NCBI GenBank assembly: GCA_963727285.1
Contig: CAVSFF010000009.1
Span: 310,001 to 374,000, forward strand
Direction of reading: 5' to 3'
DNA: 64,000 bases
DNA from: CAITWD01 sp963727285
Lineage (GTDB): Bacteria; Actinomycetota; Thermoleophilia; Miltoncostaeales; Miltoncostaeaceae
In this document: positions 33,960 through 42,783 of the stretch, piece after piece
How positions within the stretch are numbered: position 1 is the first letter of the stretch
Layout of the letters: each line of letters begins with the position of its first letter
Position numbers and translations under genes: made by a program
The notes under the pieces: model-generated
Told to the model about the DNA's origin: nothing
What the model saw: only the letters and a program-made list of their open reading frames with translations
The model's database searches: none

Positions 33960-34695
33960 GATCGCGAGGAGATAAAGGCGTGACGGAGCGGAGGAGTCGA
34001 ATCGGGGCGTGGCAGTTCGGGCAGCAGCTGACCGGTTGACGTTTGAAGGCCATGGCGCCACTTGTGGCCGCATGTCAGGCACGTCGCCGGCGTTCGCTCG
34101 TTCGAGATCTGTACCGGTCGGTCCCACGCGATTCCAGGAGCGCGCGCGGTCGTCCCACTCATCCTGTGTGACGATGCGCCCGCGCACGGGGGCAGCGCGT
34201 CCCTCAAAGATCTTCTTAGGAGTGGCGTTCCACCGGTGCCGCTTCGAGGCATCGCCTCTGCATGGACATTGGCCGATACGACTGCTGCTCAAACACACGT
34301 GGTTCACGCTGCACGACGGTTCCACTCCTCCTGGTTAACTCGTAGGCAGGCTGGGCATCGACGGGCCCGTTGGACATGATTCGGAGCCGCGCTCCACTGG
34401 TAGCCGCACGTCAGGCATCTCGCCGGTGTATGCGCGAGGGCTTTCGTTACCGGCGCCTCCCAGGCGATTCCCACTGCTGCCGCCCGTGCATCCCACGTCG
34501 CCTGGGTGACGATTCGCCCTGAGCACCTTGGGCATCCGTGGCCCTTGGAGGCGGCGCCAGGCCAAGGCCTCCAACGATGGCCGCACGTCAGGCATGTCGC
34601 TCGGCGTCGGGGTCATGCTGTTCGTCACTTCGGCATCCCAGGCGAAGCCAGCAGCAGATGCCCGGCGGTCCACTCTTGGCTCGACGCCAGCCACC
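33960..34695 (-). pseudogene. Decayed tandem zinc-ribbon repeat protein
   Basis: In the minus strand the unit GRIVTQ-x-W-D-x-RA-x-GIAW-x-APV ... CLTCGHxW ... CPxC recurs about every 57-59 residues. First Cys codons are at 34594, 34417 and 34081. The best-preserved frame ends at a stop at 34304. Outside it the pattern continues only by changing frame (near 34596, 34130 and 34040), and one unit has lost its cysteines. Each unit would bind one zinc through CxxC pairs, as in DUF4379-like treble-clef or zinc-ribbon repeats of actinobacteria, whose function is unknown. Confidence 0.65.
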
Positions 34696-35008
34696 CTGTG
34701 AACCTAGCCGGAGCCGACGATGTAGCGGCCCCGCTGGCTCTGACGGTGTCGGGTTGGGCGACACAACAATTTCGTGATGACCGGCGCGGTGCGTAGCTAC
34801 GAACTTCACTCGCCTCTCTCGTTTATCTCGTACGCTTGACGACTGAGCGACGGCGGGCACGACAGGCTCAATTCTTCATCTGCCCAGCGCACACCTAGCG
34901 CACACGAGCGTGGGAACGCCCGTGATCCAGCGGGAAGACCCGGCCGGGAGAACCGCCGCGTTGTGCGGCTTCCTTCCTGCCACTTCCCGCGCTATCCCGC
35001 ATGGCTGG

Positions 35009-35194
35009 AGCCTCACCGACGACGGCCTTCGGTTGCTGGATGGGGTCACCGAGCGCCGGGTCGAGGAGATCCGCCGGATCGTTGAACGGATTCGTCCTGA
35101 TGAGCGCCCGAAGGTCCTGGCTGCGTTTCAAGCGTTTGCCGCCGCGGCCGGCGAGGTGTCTGACGCCGCATGGGCGGCGCGCTGGACGGTTTAA
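35009..35194 (+). pseudogene. 3' fragment of marR2 (duplicate)
   Basis: The last 61 codons and stop of the MarR gene at 28336, identical except Phe to Leu at one codon. There is no 5' part; the sequence before 35009 is unrelated. It therefore cannot make the DNA-binding domain. Confidence 0.9.
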
Positions 35195-35208
35195 CCGTCG
35201 ACGACCCG
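35009..35208 (+). repeat. 200-bp direct repeat, copy 2
   Basis: Second copy of 28675-28874, same orientation, offset 6334 bp, one mismatch. It marks the right edge of the frameshift-rich segment; core metabolic genes resume about 230 bp further on. Confidence 0.97.
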
Positions 35209-35437
35209 CGCGCCCGTTGTGGCGTCGCCGGCGCCAGGGGTCTGAATCTGAATGGTTGTCATCTCGGCTACCTCGTCACACGGGTTTGCATGCGTGCGAG
35301 CGGACCGCCGGGGCCGGGTTAGGGCCTACGAACCAAATTGACTCCTCGCTTCCCCGGACCTGACGGCTTCAGATCCCTATCACCATCAACGATCTCACGA
35401 AATCGCGCAGACGGGCGGTGCGCCCGAAACGCGGCCC

Positions 35438-36421
35438 CTAGAGGCGAATCTCCCGGATGATGGTCCGGCTGAACAGGTGGACGGTGTCGATGAACTGCAC
35501 GGTGTTGCTCATCAGATCCATCACGATCGAATGGGTCCGCGCACCGTCCGTGAAATAGCGTACCCCCTGCAGCAAGTTGCCATCGGTGACCCCGGTTGCG
35601 ATGACGTAGTAGGGCTTCGGCGCGAGCTCCGCATGACCGAAGTTCGTCTCGAGGTCGGTGATTCCGAACTCGGCGAGCTTCGACGCCTCTTCGTCGGTGC
35701 GCGGCCACATCTTGGCCTGGATCTCGCCACCGAGGCACTCGAGCGCGGCCGCCGTGATCACGCCCTCGGTCGAGCCGCCGATCCCGACGTACAGGTGATC
35801 CCCGGTGCCGCGCACGCCGACCGACATCGATGCGGTGATGTCGCCGTCGGGGATCAGTCGGATCCGGGCACCGGCCGCCCGAATCTCCTCGATCAGCTTC
35901 CCGTGACGCGGGCGGTCGAGGACGACGACGGTCAGGTCACGGATGCGCCGGTCGTAACAGCGCGCCAGCACATCGAGCGTCTCCTCCATGGGGTCATCGA
36001 TGTTGATCCGCCCCTTGGCGCTGGCACCGACGCAGATCTTGCGCATGTACATGTCCGGGGCCGACATGATGCCGCCCGGCGCACCGACGACGCAGATCGA
36101 AATCGCGCCCGCGTCGCCGCGGGCCACCAGGTCGGTCCCCTCGAGCGGGTCGACCGCGATCTCGCAGGGCATGCCCCCGGTCCCGAGGGATTCGCCGACG
36201 TAGAGCTCCGGAGCCTCGTCCTTCTCGCCCTCCCCGATGACCACAGTCCCGCTGATCGGAAGCTTTCCGAACTCCTCGCGCATGGCGTCCACGGCAGCAC
36301 CGTCGGCGGCGTTGTTGTCACCGCGTCCCAGCCAGCGCGCAGAGGCGATCGCCGCCTGCTCGGTGACCTTCAGGAAGTCGACCGCGGGAACCATTGGTGT
36401 GTCGGCGGGTGTGGTGGTCAT
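35438..36421 (-). CDS. glpX: Fructose-1,6-bisphosphatase class II
   Basis: This 327-residue Li+-sensitive phosphatase of gluconeogenesis contains GRGDNNAADGAAVDAMR, VIGEGEKDEAPELYVGE, VDPLEGTDLVARG (metal-binding DPLEGT) and IGGSTEGVITAAALE, which together define GlpX. ATG 36421 has GGGAGG upstream and overlaps the stop of a 30-codon ORF. It is the last gene of the lysA-hom-thrC-thrB-folP run, though separated from folP by 180 bp. Confidence 0.95.
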   Translation of the reverse strand: MTTTPADTPMVPAVDFLKVTEQAAIASARWLGRGDNNAADGAAVDAMREEFGKLPISGTVVIGEGEKDEAPELYVGESLGTGGMPCEIAVDPLEGTDLVARGDAGAISICVVGAPGGIMSAPDMYMRKICVGASAKGRINIDDPMEETLDVLARCYDRRIRDLTVVVLDRPRHGKLIEEIRAAGARIRLIPDGDITASMSVGVRGTGDHLYVGIGGSTEGVITAAALECLGGEIQAKMWPRTDEEASKLAEFGITDLETNFGHAELAPKPYYVIATGVTDGNLLQGVRYFTDGARTHSIVMDLMSNTVQFIDTVHLFSRTIIREIRL

Positions 36422-36510
36422 GATGCTGGGCCTCCCAGCCGGGCACGGCGGGCCGCGGCGTCCACGTTGAGTTTGTCCGGGTCGATGCTGTTCAGTGGAT
36501 CCTCCAGCAT
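36418..36510 (-). CDS. Possible 30-residue leader ORF before glpX
   Basis: ATG 36510 to TGA 36418 reads MLEDPLNSIDPDKLNV and on to GGPAS. The stop overlaps the glpX ATG (ATGA), like other coupled genes here. The frame stays open upstream almost to folP without another ATG. It may be a small protein or merely a leader; it has no recognised relative. Confidence 0.3.
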   Translation of the reverse strand: MLEDPLNSIDPDKLNVDAAARRARLGGPAS

Positions 36511-36602
36511 GCGATGTCGGGGTCGTCGAGGCGGCGACGGGAACCCATCGAATGCCCTGACCAAACGGAGGGCGTCGGGGTCCCGGCGATCGCGCTCAGA
36601 TG

Positions 36603-37508
36603 CTACTTGATCACCTCATGCCAAACCGCGGGCGCACCGGCGAGCAGGGCTTCGGTCATGGTGAGCACGTCGCGCAGGAAGGCGACATCGTGGACTCGGA
36701 AGATGCTCGCACCCCGCAGCCGGCACCACGTGACCCCGGCGGCGTTCGGCGCCAGACGATCGGCGGCAACCCGGCCGGTGACCGCACCCAGGACCTTCTT
36801 GTTGGAGATCGGCACGAAGATGGGCCGCCCGAGCACCGTCAGTTCGTCCAGCCGGTGCAGCAGGTCGAGGTCTTGTGGCGGCGACTTGCCGAGCCCGACG
36901 CCGGGGTCGATCACGATGCGATCGGACCCGATCCCGGCCGCAGTCGCGGCCGCGATGGCCTCGGTCGCCCACCCCACCACTGCGGCGGGCACGTCGACGT
37001 CGGGAAAGCTGCGCGGACGGATCTTGGGAGTACCGAAGAAATGGGTCATCACGATGCCGACCCGGCTCTCCGCGGCGACCCGCAGCATCGCGGGGTCACG
37101 CAGGCCCGTCGGATCGTTGAGGATCGACGCACCGGCCGCGATCGCCGCCGCAGCGACCTCGGGCTTGAATGTGTCGATGGCCACGGGGCAGTCCAACTCC
37201 TGCACGAGTTCGGTGATCACCGGTACGACGCGTCGGATCTCCTCGGCGACGTCGGTCCGCTCGGAAAAGCGCAGCGACTCGCCGCCGACCTCGACGATGC
37301 TCGCCCCGTGGCCGGCGAGTGCCACCCCGTGGGCGACCGACGCGTCGGTCCCGAAATGACGCCCCTCATCCGTAAACGAGTCCGGCGTCGCGTTGACGAT
37401 CCCGACCAGGTGCCCGCGGGAACAGTCGAGGCTGCCCGTCGCGTGGCGCCACGTACGCGCGGCGGGGCCGAGCTCCGCCAGGGGATCCCGCATCCCGGCG
37501 CCGGTCAA
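36603..37508 (-). CDS. folP: Dihydropteroate synthase-like protein
   Basis: This ~301-residue TIM-barrel enzyme shows pterin-binding motifs: GIVNATPDSFTDEGR, AIDTFKPEVAAAA, ILNDPTGLRD, IDPGVGLGKSPPQ and a terminal RVHDV. Canonical DHPS joins dihydropterin pyrophosphate to p-aminobenzoate. Two usual motifs differ: GGESTRPG is GGESLRFS, and the SxKxFxG segment is SNKKVLGAV. Substrate or activity may therefore be modified. The start is TTG 37508, overlapping the thrB TGA; ATG 37493 is the alternative. Confidence is high for family, moderate for exact reaction. Confidence 0.82.
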   Translation of the reverse strand: MTGAGMRDPLAELGPAARTWRHATGSLDCSRGHLVGIVNATPDSFTDEGRHFGTDASVAHGVALAGHGASIVEVGGESLRFSERTDVAEEIRRVVPVITELVQELDCPVAIDTFKPEVAAAAIAAGASILNDPTGLRDPAMLRVAAESRVGIVMTHFFGTPKIRPRSFPDVDVPAAVVGWATEAIAAATAAGIGSDRIVIDPGVGLGKSPPQDLDLLHRLDELTVLGRPIFVPISNKKVLGAVTGRVAADRLAPNAAGVTWCRLRGASIFRVHDVAFLRDVLTMTEALLAGAPAVWHEVIK

Positions 37509-38434
37509 CCGATCGAACGCTCCAACCGCGGCGCGTCACCGGGCGCCGTCCACCGTGCGCGCACACCGGTTTGGGCGATCCGCATCGGCACGAGATGTGT
37601 TGCCGCGTCGGCCCGGACGAGCACCTCGGTTGCCGCCGCCTCGAGGCCGTCCAGATCGACGTCACGGCACCACAGCAGCGTCGTCGGACCGGATCCGGAG
37701 ATCGTGACACCGAGGCACCCGTGGGTCCCCACCAGGCCGCGGATCGCATCGAGGGCCGGCACTGCGGCGCCGCGGTAGGGCTCGTGGAGGCGATCCTCGA
37801 GCACGGCGGGCAAATCGTCGAGGTCCCCCTGGGTCAGCGCCAGCACCAGCCGGATGCCGTTGGCGAGCGTCAGCGCCGCGTCCCGGATCGGAATGCCGCC
37901 CGGAAGCGCCGCGCGCGCATGCGACGTGGACACCTTCTCGAGCGGAATCGCCGCGAGGAACGCGAGTGAGCGCGGGACCTCGAGCTGGATTGTCTGGTTG
38001 CCGGCGCCCACCGCCACGAGGCCCCCGTTGAGGCAGGCGGCGGCGTTGTCGGCATGGCCCTCGAGGCGGGTCGCCCTGGCCAGGATGTCGGTGGGGCTCC
38101 AGCGCAAGCTCCCGAGCGCGTTCGCCGCGACCAACCCCGCGCAGACCGCCGCGGCCGAGGATCCGAGGCCACGGCCGAGCGGAATCCGGTTGCGGCATTC
38201 GATCTCGAGCCCGTCAAGCGAATCGAGCCCCTCGGCGAGCGCCGTGCAGATGAGGTTGGACGCGTCGGCGGGGACGTCGCCGGCACCTTCGCCCGTGACC
38301 CGAACCTCCAACGGCCCGGGGCGACGGGTGATGATCACGGCGTTGGTGAAATCCAGGGCGGCCGCCAGCACGTCGAAGCCGGGGCCGAGGTTGGCCGACG
38401 TGGCCGGGGCGGTCACCACCAGCGACTCAGTCAT
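37505..38434 (-). CDS. thrB: Homoserine kinase
   Basis: This 309-residue GHMP kinase phosphorylates homoserine on the way to threonine. Motifs are APATSANLGPGFDVLA, PLGRGLGSSAAA (ATP loop) and TISGSGPT. It overlaps the thrC stop by 8 bp, so the operon order hom-thrC-thrB is tightly coupled. Confidence 0.95.
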   Translation of the reverse strand: MTESLVVTAPATSANLGPGFDVLAAALDFTNAVIITRRPGPLEVRVTGEGAGDVPADASNLICTALAEGLDSLDGLEIECRNRIPLGRGLGSSAAAVCAGLVAANALGSLRWSPTDILARATRLEGHADNAAACLNGGLVAVGAGNQTIQLEVPRSLAFLAAIPLEKVSTSHARAALPGGIPIRDAALTLANGIRLVLALTQGDLDDLPAVLEDRLHEPYRGAAVPALDAIRGLVGTHGCLGVTISGSGPTTLLWCRDVDLDGLEAAATEVLVRADAATHLVPMRIAQTGVRARWTAPGDAPRLERSIG

Positions 38435-39482
38435 CGAACACCGCCCGCTCGATCGCCGCGGTCGTCGCGGGAATCCGGACGCTCGGCGGCGCGGAGGCGA
38501 CGGCCGTGTCGGGATCCTTGAGCCCGTGACCGGTCAGGACACAGACGACCGTCTGACCGGGGCGGAATTCCCCCGCCTCGGCGCGCATGATGAACCCGGC
38601 CAGCGACGCGGCGCTCGCCGGCTCGCAAAACACGCCTTCGGTCCGGGCGACCAGGTGATACGCGTCCAGGATCTGTTCGTCGGTGACCGACGCGATCGCG
38701 CCGCCGGACTCGGCGATCGCCGCGAGTGCCTGCGGGCCGCTGGCGGGGTTGCCGATCCGGATTGCGGTGGCCACCGTGTCGGGATCGGCGACCGGGTGCC
38801 CGAGCACCAGCGGGGCGGCGCCGGCGGCCTGGAACCCCATCATCCGCGGCAGGCCGGCCACGGTACCGGCAGCGTGGTACGCGCGGAATCCGGCCCAGTA
38901 GGCGGTGATGTTCCCGGCGTTGCCCACGGGGATGCACAGCACATCCGGCGCCACCTCGAGGTCGTCGCAGACCTCGAACGCGCCGGTCATCTGACCGGCG
39001 ATCCGGTACGGGTTGACCGAGTTCACCAGTTCAATCTCCGAGGACTCGGCAAGCGCGCGCACGACCGTCAGTGCCTGATCGAAGTTCCCGTCGATGGCGA
39101 TCACACGGGCACCGTGGGCGATCGCCTGGGCAAGCTTCCCCGATGCGATCTTTCCGTCCGGGATGACGACCGCCGCGCGGATCCCGGCGCGGGCGGCATA
39201 GGCTGCGGCGGACGCCGACGTATTCCCGGTGCTCGCGCAGATCACGGCCTGTGCGCCGTGTTCGACCGCTTTCGAGACGGCCAGCGTCATGCCGCGGTCC
39301 TTGAAGCTTCCGGTCGGGTTCATCCCCTCGAATTTGGCGAACACCCGCAGCCCGAAGCGCTCGCCCAACCGCGCGAGTGGAATCAACGGCGTGCGGCCTT
39401 CTCCGAGGCTGATCACCGGGGTGGCGTCGGTGACCGGCAGCAGGCGCCGATAGCGGGTGATGAGGGCCGGCGGCAGGCTCAC
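38427..39482 (-). CDS. thrC: Threonine synthase
   Basis: This 351-residue PLP enzyme converts phosphohomoserine to threonine. The Schiff-base lysine lies in NPTGSFKDRGMTL, the phosphate cradle is ICASTGNTSASAAAYAARAG and the C-terminal PLP contact is FCEPASAAS. ATG 39482 overlaps the hom stop (ATGA). Its length matches the short Gram-positive type. Confidence 0.95.
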   Translation of the reverse strand: MSLPPALITRYRRLLPVTDATPVISLGEGRTPLIPLARLGERFGLRVFAKFEGMNPTGSFKDRGMTLAVSKAVEHGAQAVICASTGNTSASAAAYAARAGIRAAVVIPDGKIASGKLAQAIAHGARVIAIDGNFDQALTVVRALAESSEIELVNSVNPYRIAGQMTGAFEVCDDLEVAPDVLCIPVGNAGNITAYWAGFRAYHAAGTVAGLPRMMGFQAAGAAPLVLGHPVADPDTVATAIRIGNPASGPQALAAIAESGGAIASVTDEQILDAYHLVARTEGVFCEPASAASLAGFIMRAEAGEFRPGQTVVCVLTGHGLKDPDTAVASAPPSVRIPATTAAIERAVFDD

Positions 39483-40774
39483 GGCGTGTCCTCGGCCAGC
39501 AGGCGCAGGAGCACGGGCGCGTCGCGGACCTCGTCCAGGGCGGCCATCGCCGCGAGCGCCGACGTCATTCGCGCCTCGGAGCCGACGTGGGTCACGAGTA
39601 CCAACTGGGCACCGTCCCCTTCCCCGCGCTGGATCACGCTGCGTATCGACAACCCGGCATCGGCGAAGACCGTGGCGATCTGCGCCAACACGCCGGGACG
39701 GTCCTGAACGTTGAGCCGCACGTAGAAGGCGGACTCGGTCTGCTCCGGCCCGAGCAGCGGACGCCCCGCGTCGACGAGGGCGTTCTGCAGGAAACTGCCC
39801 TTGGCGGTCCCGAGGATCGAGAGCACGTCCGCCAGCACGGCCGAGGCGGTCTCGGTTCCGCCCGCGCCGGGCCCGACCAGCATGATCTCCCGTACCGTGC
39901 CGGACTCCAGCAGGACCGCGTTGTCCGGTCCTGCGACCGCCGCCAGGCGGTGACCCGCCGGGACAAGGGCCGGGTGAACGCGCACGCTGATGCCGCCCTC
40001 GGCGAGTCGGGCAACCCCGAGCAGCTTCACGACGAAGCCCAAGTCGCGGGCGAGCTCGATGTCCTCCGCGTGAACGCCGTCGATGCCCTCATACGGAACG
40101 TCGTCGAAGCGGACGTTGGTGTGAAAGGCGATCGAGGACAGGATCGCCATCTTGGCGGCGGCATCGGCTCCGCCGACGTCCTCGGTCGGGTCGGCCTCGG
40201 CGTACCCGAGCTGCTGTGCCTGCCCGAGGGCATCGGCGTAACTGAGCCCGGCCCGGGACATCTCGGTGAGAATGTAGTTCGTGGTGCCGTTGACGATCCC
40301 GGTCACGGCGGAGATCTCCGCCGCCAGCAGCGATTCGCGCAGCACCTTGATCACCGGAATCGCGGCGCAGGCCGATGCCTCGAAGCGCAGCTCGGTACCG
40401 GACTCGGCGGCCAGGCCCAGCAGCTCGGCGCCGCGGCGCGAGAGCAGCTGCTTGTTGGCGGTCACCACCGGCAGACCCGCCTCGAGCGCCTGGTGCAGAT
40501 AGGCGGCGGTCGGGTCGATTCCGCCCATGACCTCGACGATCAGATCGACGTCGGGATCGCCGAGCACGACCTGCGGGTCGGTGGTCAGCAGCGCCGGATC
40601 GATCCCGAGCCGGACCCGTGCGACGTCCCGGACGAGGATCCGACCGAGCACCAGACGCCGTCCGGAGGCCCGAGCGATCGTCTCGCCCTGCTCGGCGATC
40701 ATGCGCGCAAAGGCCTGGCCCACCGTGCCGCACCCCAACAGGCCGATGCGGACGGGGTGCTCGGGACGCAACAT
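39479..40774 (-). CDS. hom: Homoserine dehydrogenase with ACT domain
   Basis: This ~431-residue NAD(P)-dependent enzyme acts at the branch to threonine and methionine. The dinucleotide fold is RIGLLGCGTVGQAF, followed by VVTANKQLLSRRG, EASACAAIPVIK, GIVNGTTNYIL and the catalytic DPTEDVGGADAAAKMAILS. The last ~80 residues (FYVRLNVQDRPGVLAQIATV) form an ACT domain, suggesting feedback control by threonine. ATG 40774 is chosen; GTG 40792, overlapping lysA, is also possible. Confidence 0.95.
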   Translation of the reverse strand: MLRPEHPVRIGLLGCGTVGQAFARMIAEQGETIARASGRRLVLGRILVRDVARVRLGIDPALLTTDPQVVLGDPDVDLIVEVMGGIDPTAAYLHQALEAGLPVVTANKQLLSRRGAELLGLAAESGTELRFEASACAAIPVIKVLRESLLAAEISAVTGIVNGTTNYILTEMSRAGLSYADALGQAQQLGYAEADPTEDVGGADAAAKMAILSSIAFHTNVRFDDVPYEGIDGVHAEDIELARDLGFVVKLLGVARLAEGGISVRVHPALVPAGHRLAAVAGPDNAVLLESGTVREIMLVGPGAGGTETASAVLADVLSILGTAKGSFLQNALVDAGRPLLGPEQTESAFYVRLNVQDRPGVLAQIATVFADAGLSIRSVIQRGEGDGAQLVLVTHVGSEARMTSALAAMAALDEVRDAPVLLRLLAEDTP

Positions 40775-40784
40775 GGCGGGCGAG

Positions 40785-42086
40785 TCAGACACGGTCACGG
40801 CCGAGGATATCTGCGTAGGTCTCCCGCCGCGTGACCAGGCGTGCCGCGCCGTCGGCCGCAAACACCACTGCGGGCCGCGGCTGCCCGTTGTAGTTCGACG
40901 CCATCGACACGCCGTACGCTCCCGTGACCGGCAGACACAGCACGTCTCCGACTGCCAGTTCCGGCAGGTGCGCCTCGGCGACCAGGATGTCGCCGCTCTC
41001 GCAGTGCTTGCCGACGATGCGGTAGGTGCGATCGGCGGGCGCCTCCGGGCGGTTGGCCAGCAGCGGTTCATACACGGCCCCATAGAGCATCGGGCGCAGG
41101 AGATCGCTCATGCCACCGTCGACGGAGGCATACGTGCGGACCCCCGGGATGGGCTTGATCCCCCCGACGCGATACAGGGTGACGCCGGCGCGGCCGACCA
41201 TCGCCCGTCCCGGCTCGCAGAGCAGCTTGGGAGTCGGCAGTCCGCGTGCCCGGAAGGCACTCTCGAGGGCGTCCGCCTGGGCGTTGGCGAACTCCGCGAT
41301 CGACGGCGGCGCATGACCGCTGGTGTACGCCACCCCGAGTCCTCCGCCCAAGTCGACAACGCCGATGTCTCCCGCGCCGACCTCCGCGGCGAAGTCGGCA
41401 AGCACCGCGGCGGTCGGCCCGAACACCGACAGGTCGAACAACTGCGACCCCAGATGCGCGTGCAGCCCGACGAGCTCCAGGTGTGCCGAGGCCCGCACCG
41501 ACGCGACCCCGCGCTGTGCGTCGCCCGCAAGGGAAAAGCCGAACTTGGAATCGATTTGTCCGGTCGCAATCGCGGCATGCGTGGCCGGGTCGACTCCCGG
41601 AGTGACCCGCACCATGACCCGTTGCACGATGCCGTGGCGGGCGGCGGTCTCGGCGACCAGCGCGATTTCGTCAAACCCGTCGATGATGACGGTGCCGACG
41701 CGTGCCGCCAGAGCCTCGTCGACCTCGCGCGGGGTCTTGTTGTTGCCGTGCAGATAGATCCGCTCGGGCGGGAAGCCCGCCGCAAGCGCCGCGTGCAGTT
41801 CGCCCCCCGATGCGACGTCGACCGACAGCCCCTCGTCACACAGCAGGCGCAGCGCGGCCAGCCCGAAATACGCCTTGGAGGCGTAGATCACCTCGGCCGC
41901 GCAGCCGAGCGATCCGTAGGCACGGACGAACTCCCGCGCAGTGGCGCGCAGGTGGGCCTCGTCATAGACGACGACGGGGGTTCCGAATTCGTCGGCAAGG
42001 GCGACGAGATCACAGTCGCCGATTGCGAGATGGCCACCGGCCGTGACCGACGCCGTCGAAGGCAGAACCTGGTTTTCGGCCAACAT
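40785..42086 (-). CDS. lysA: Diaminopimelate decarboxylase
   Basis: This 433-residue PLP enzyme makes lysine from meso-DAP. PLP lysine is in VIYASKAYF. Other motifs are SGGELHAAL, HGNNKTPRE, GLHAHLGSQ, LGGGLGVAY, EPGRAMVG and KHCESGDILV. It leads the lysA-hom-thrC-thrB-folP run. ATG 42086 is preferred to the ORF start at 42143, which would overlap the divergent hydrolase promoter. DAP use agrees with the DNPR motif of MurE. Confidence 0.95.
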   Translation of the reverse strand: MLAENQVLPSTASVTAGGHLAIGDCDLVALADEFGTPVVVYDEAHLRATAREFVRAYGSLGCAAEVIYASKAYFGLAALRLLCDEGLSVDVASGGELHAALAAGFPPERIYLHGNNKTPREVDEALAARVGTVIIDGFDEIALVAETAARHGIVQRVMVRVTPGVDPATHAAIATGQIDSKFGFSLAGDAQRGVASVRASAHLELVGLHAHLGSQLFDLSVFGPTAAVLADFAAEVGAGDIGVVDLGGGLGVAYTSGHAPPSIAEFANAQADALESAFRARGLPTPKLLCEPGRAMVGRAGVTLYRVGGIKPIPGVRTYASVDGGMSDLLRPMLYGAVYEPLLANRPEAPADRTYRIVGKHCESGDILVAEAHLPELAVGDVLCLPVTGAYGVSMASNYNGQPRPAVVFAADGAARLVTRRETYADILGRDRV

Positions 42087-42135
42087 CAGAACGTCCGGGA
42101 CGGTACCAGATACCCGACTATGCTCGTGGTGCCGC

Positions 42136-42783
42136 ATGCCCACGAATCTCGAGCTGAACAGTGCCGACGGGACACCCCTGTCGGCCGCCTACTGGCCGGC
42201 ACCCGGCGCGCGGTCCGGGGTCGTGATCGTCCCCGGACTCGACAGCCGCAAGGAGAACCACGCCGACTTCGCCGAGGTCTGTCGACGGTCCGGGCTGGCG
42301 GCCCTCACCGTCGACCTGCGCGGACACGGGGCGTCGGGCGGGCGGCTGGACGCCGGGGCGATCGACGACGTCATCGCCGGCATCGACGCGCTGCGGACGC
42401 GCGGCATCGGGCGGATCGGCATCCGCGGATCGTCGATGGGCGGATTGCTCGCGCTCGCCGCGGCGCCGCGGGCGGCGGCGATCGGATGCGTCGTGGCGAT
42501 CTGCCCGGCCCGGCCCGCGGCGCTCGCCGAACGGATCGGCGACCCGTGGCCGCGCAGCCACCGGCTGGAGGACATCGTTCAGGACGGCAACGGCATCGCC
42601 CGGGGCTTCTGGCACGCCACCGGCGATGTGCAGGTGCCTTGGGCGTCGACTGCGGCCCTTGCCGAACGGGCGCCGCATCCCCGCCACCTCCGAATCATCC
42701 TGGGCGGCGACCACGGAAGCCTCCAGCATGATCCGCGCATCCAGGCCGAGACCTGCGCGTTCCTGCGCACCCACCTGACATGA
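42136..42783 (+). CDS. Alpha/beta-hydrolase
   Basis: This 215-residue protein has an alpha/beta-hydrolase fold: oxyanion segment VVIVPGLDSRKENH, DLRGHGASGG, nucleophile elbow GSSMGG, and a late GGDHGSLQHD holding the probable catalytic His. No cap domain is obvious. Substrate unknown; the size resembles dienelactone-hydrolase or S9-like esterases. A TATGCT hexamer ends 11 bases before ATG 42136. The stop overlaps the uracil-DNA glycosylase start. Confidence 0.8.
   Translation: MPTNLELNSADGTPLSAAYWPAPGARSGVVIVPGLDSRKENHADFAEVCRRSGLAALTVDLRGHGASGGRLDAGAIDDVIAGIDALRTRGIGRIGIRGSSMGGLLALAAAPRAAAIGCVVAICPARPAALAERIGDPWPRSHRLEDIVQDGNGIARGFWHATGDVQVPWASTAALAERAPHPRHLRIILGGDHGSLQHDPRIQAETCAFLRTHLT

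Noticed and set aside
28675..35208. Repeat pair as attL/attR of a site-specific integrative element
   Set aside because: No integrase, excisionase or relaxase is visible between the copies, and 200 bp is long for a core att site. Kept only as a direct repeat.
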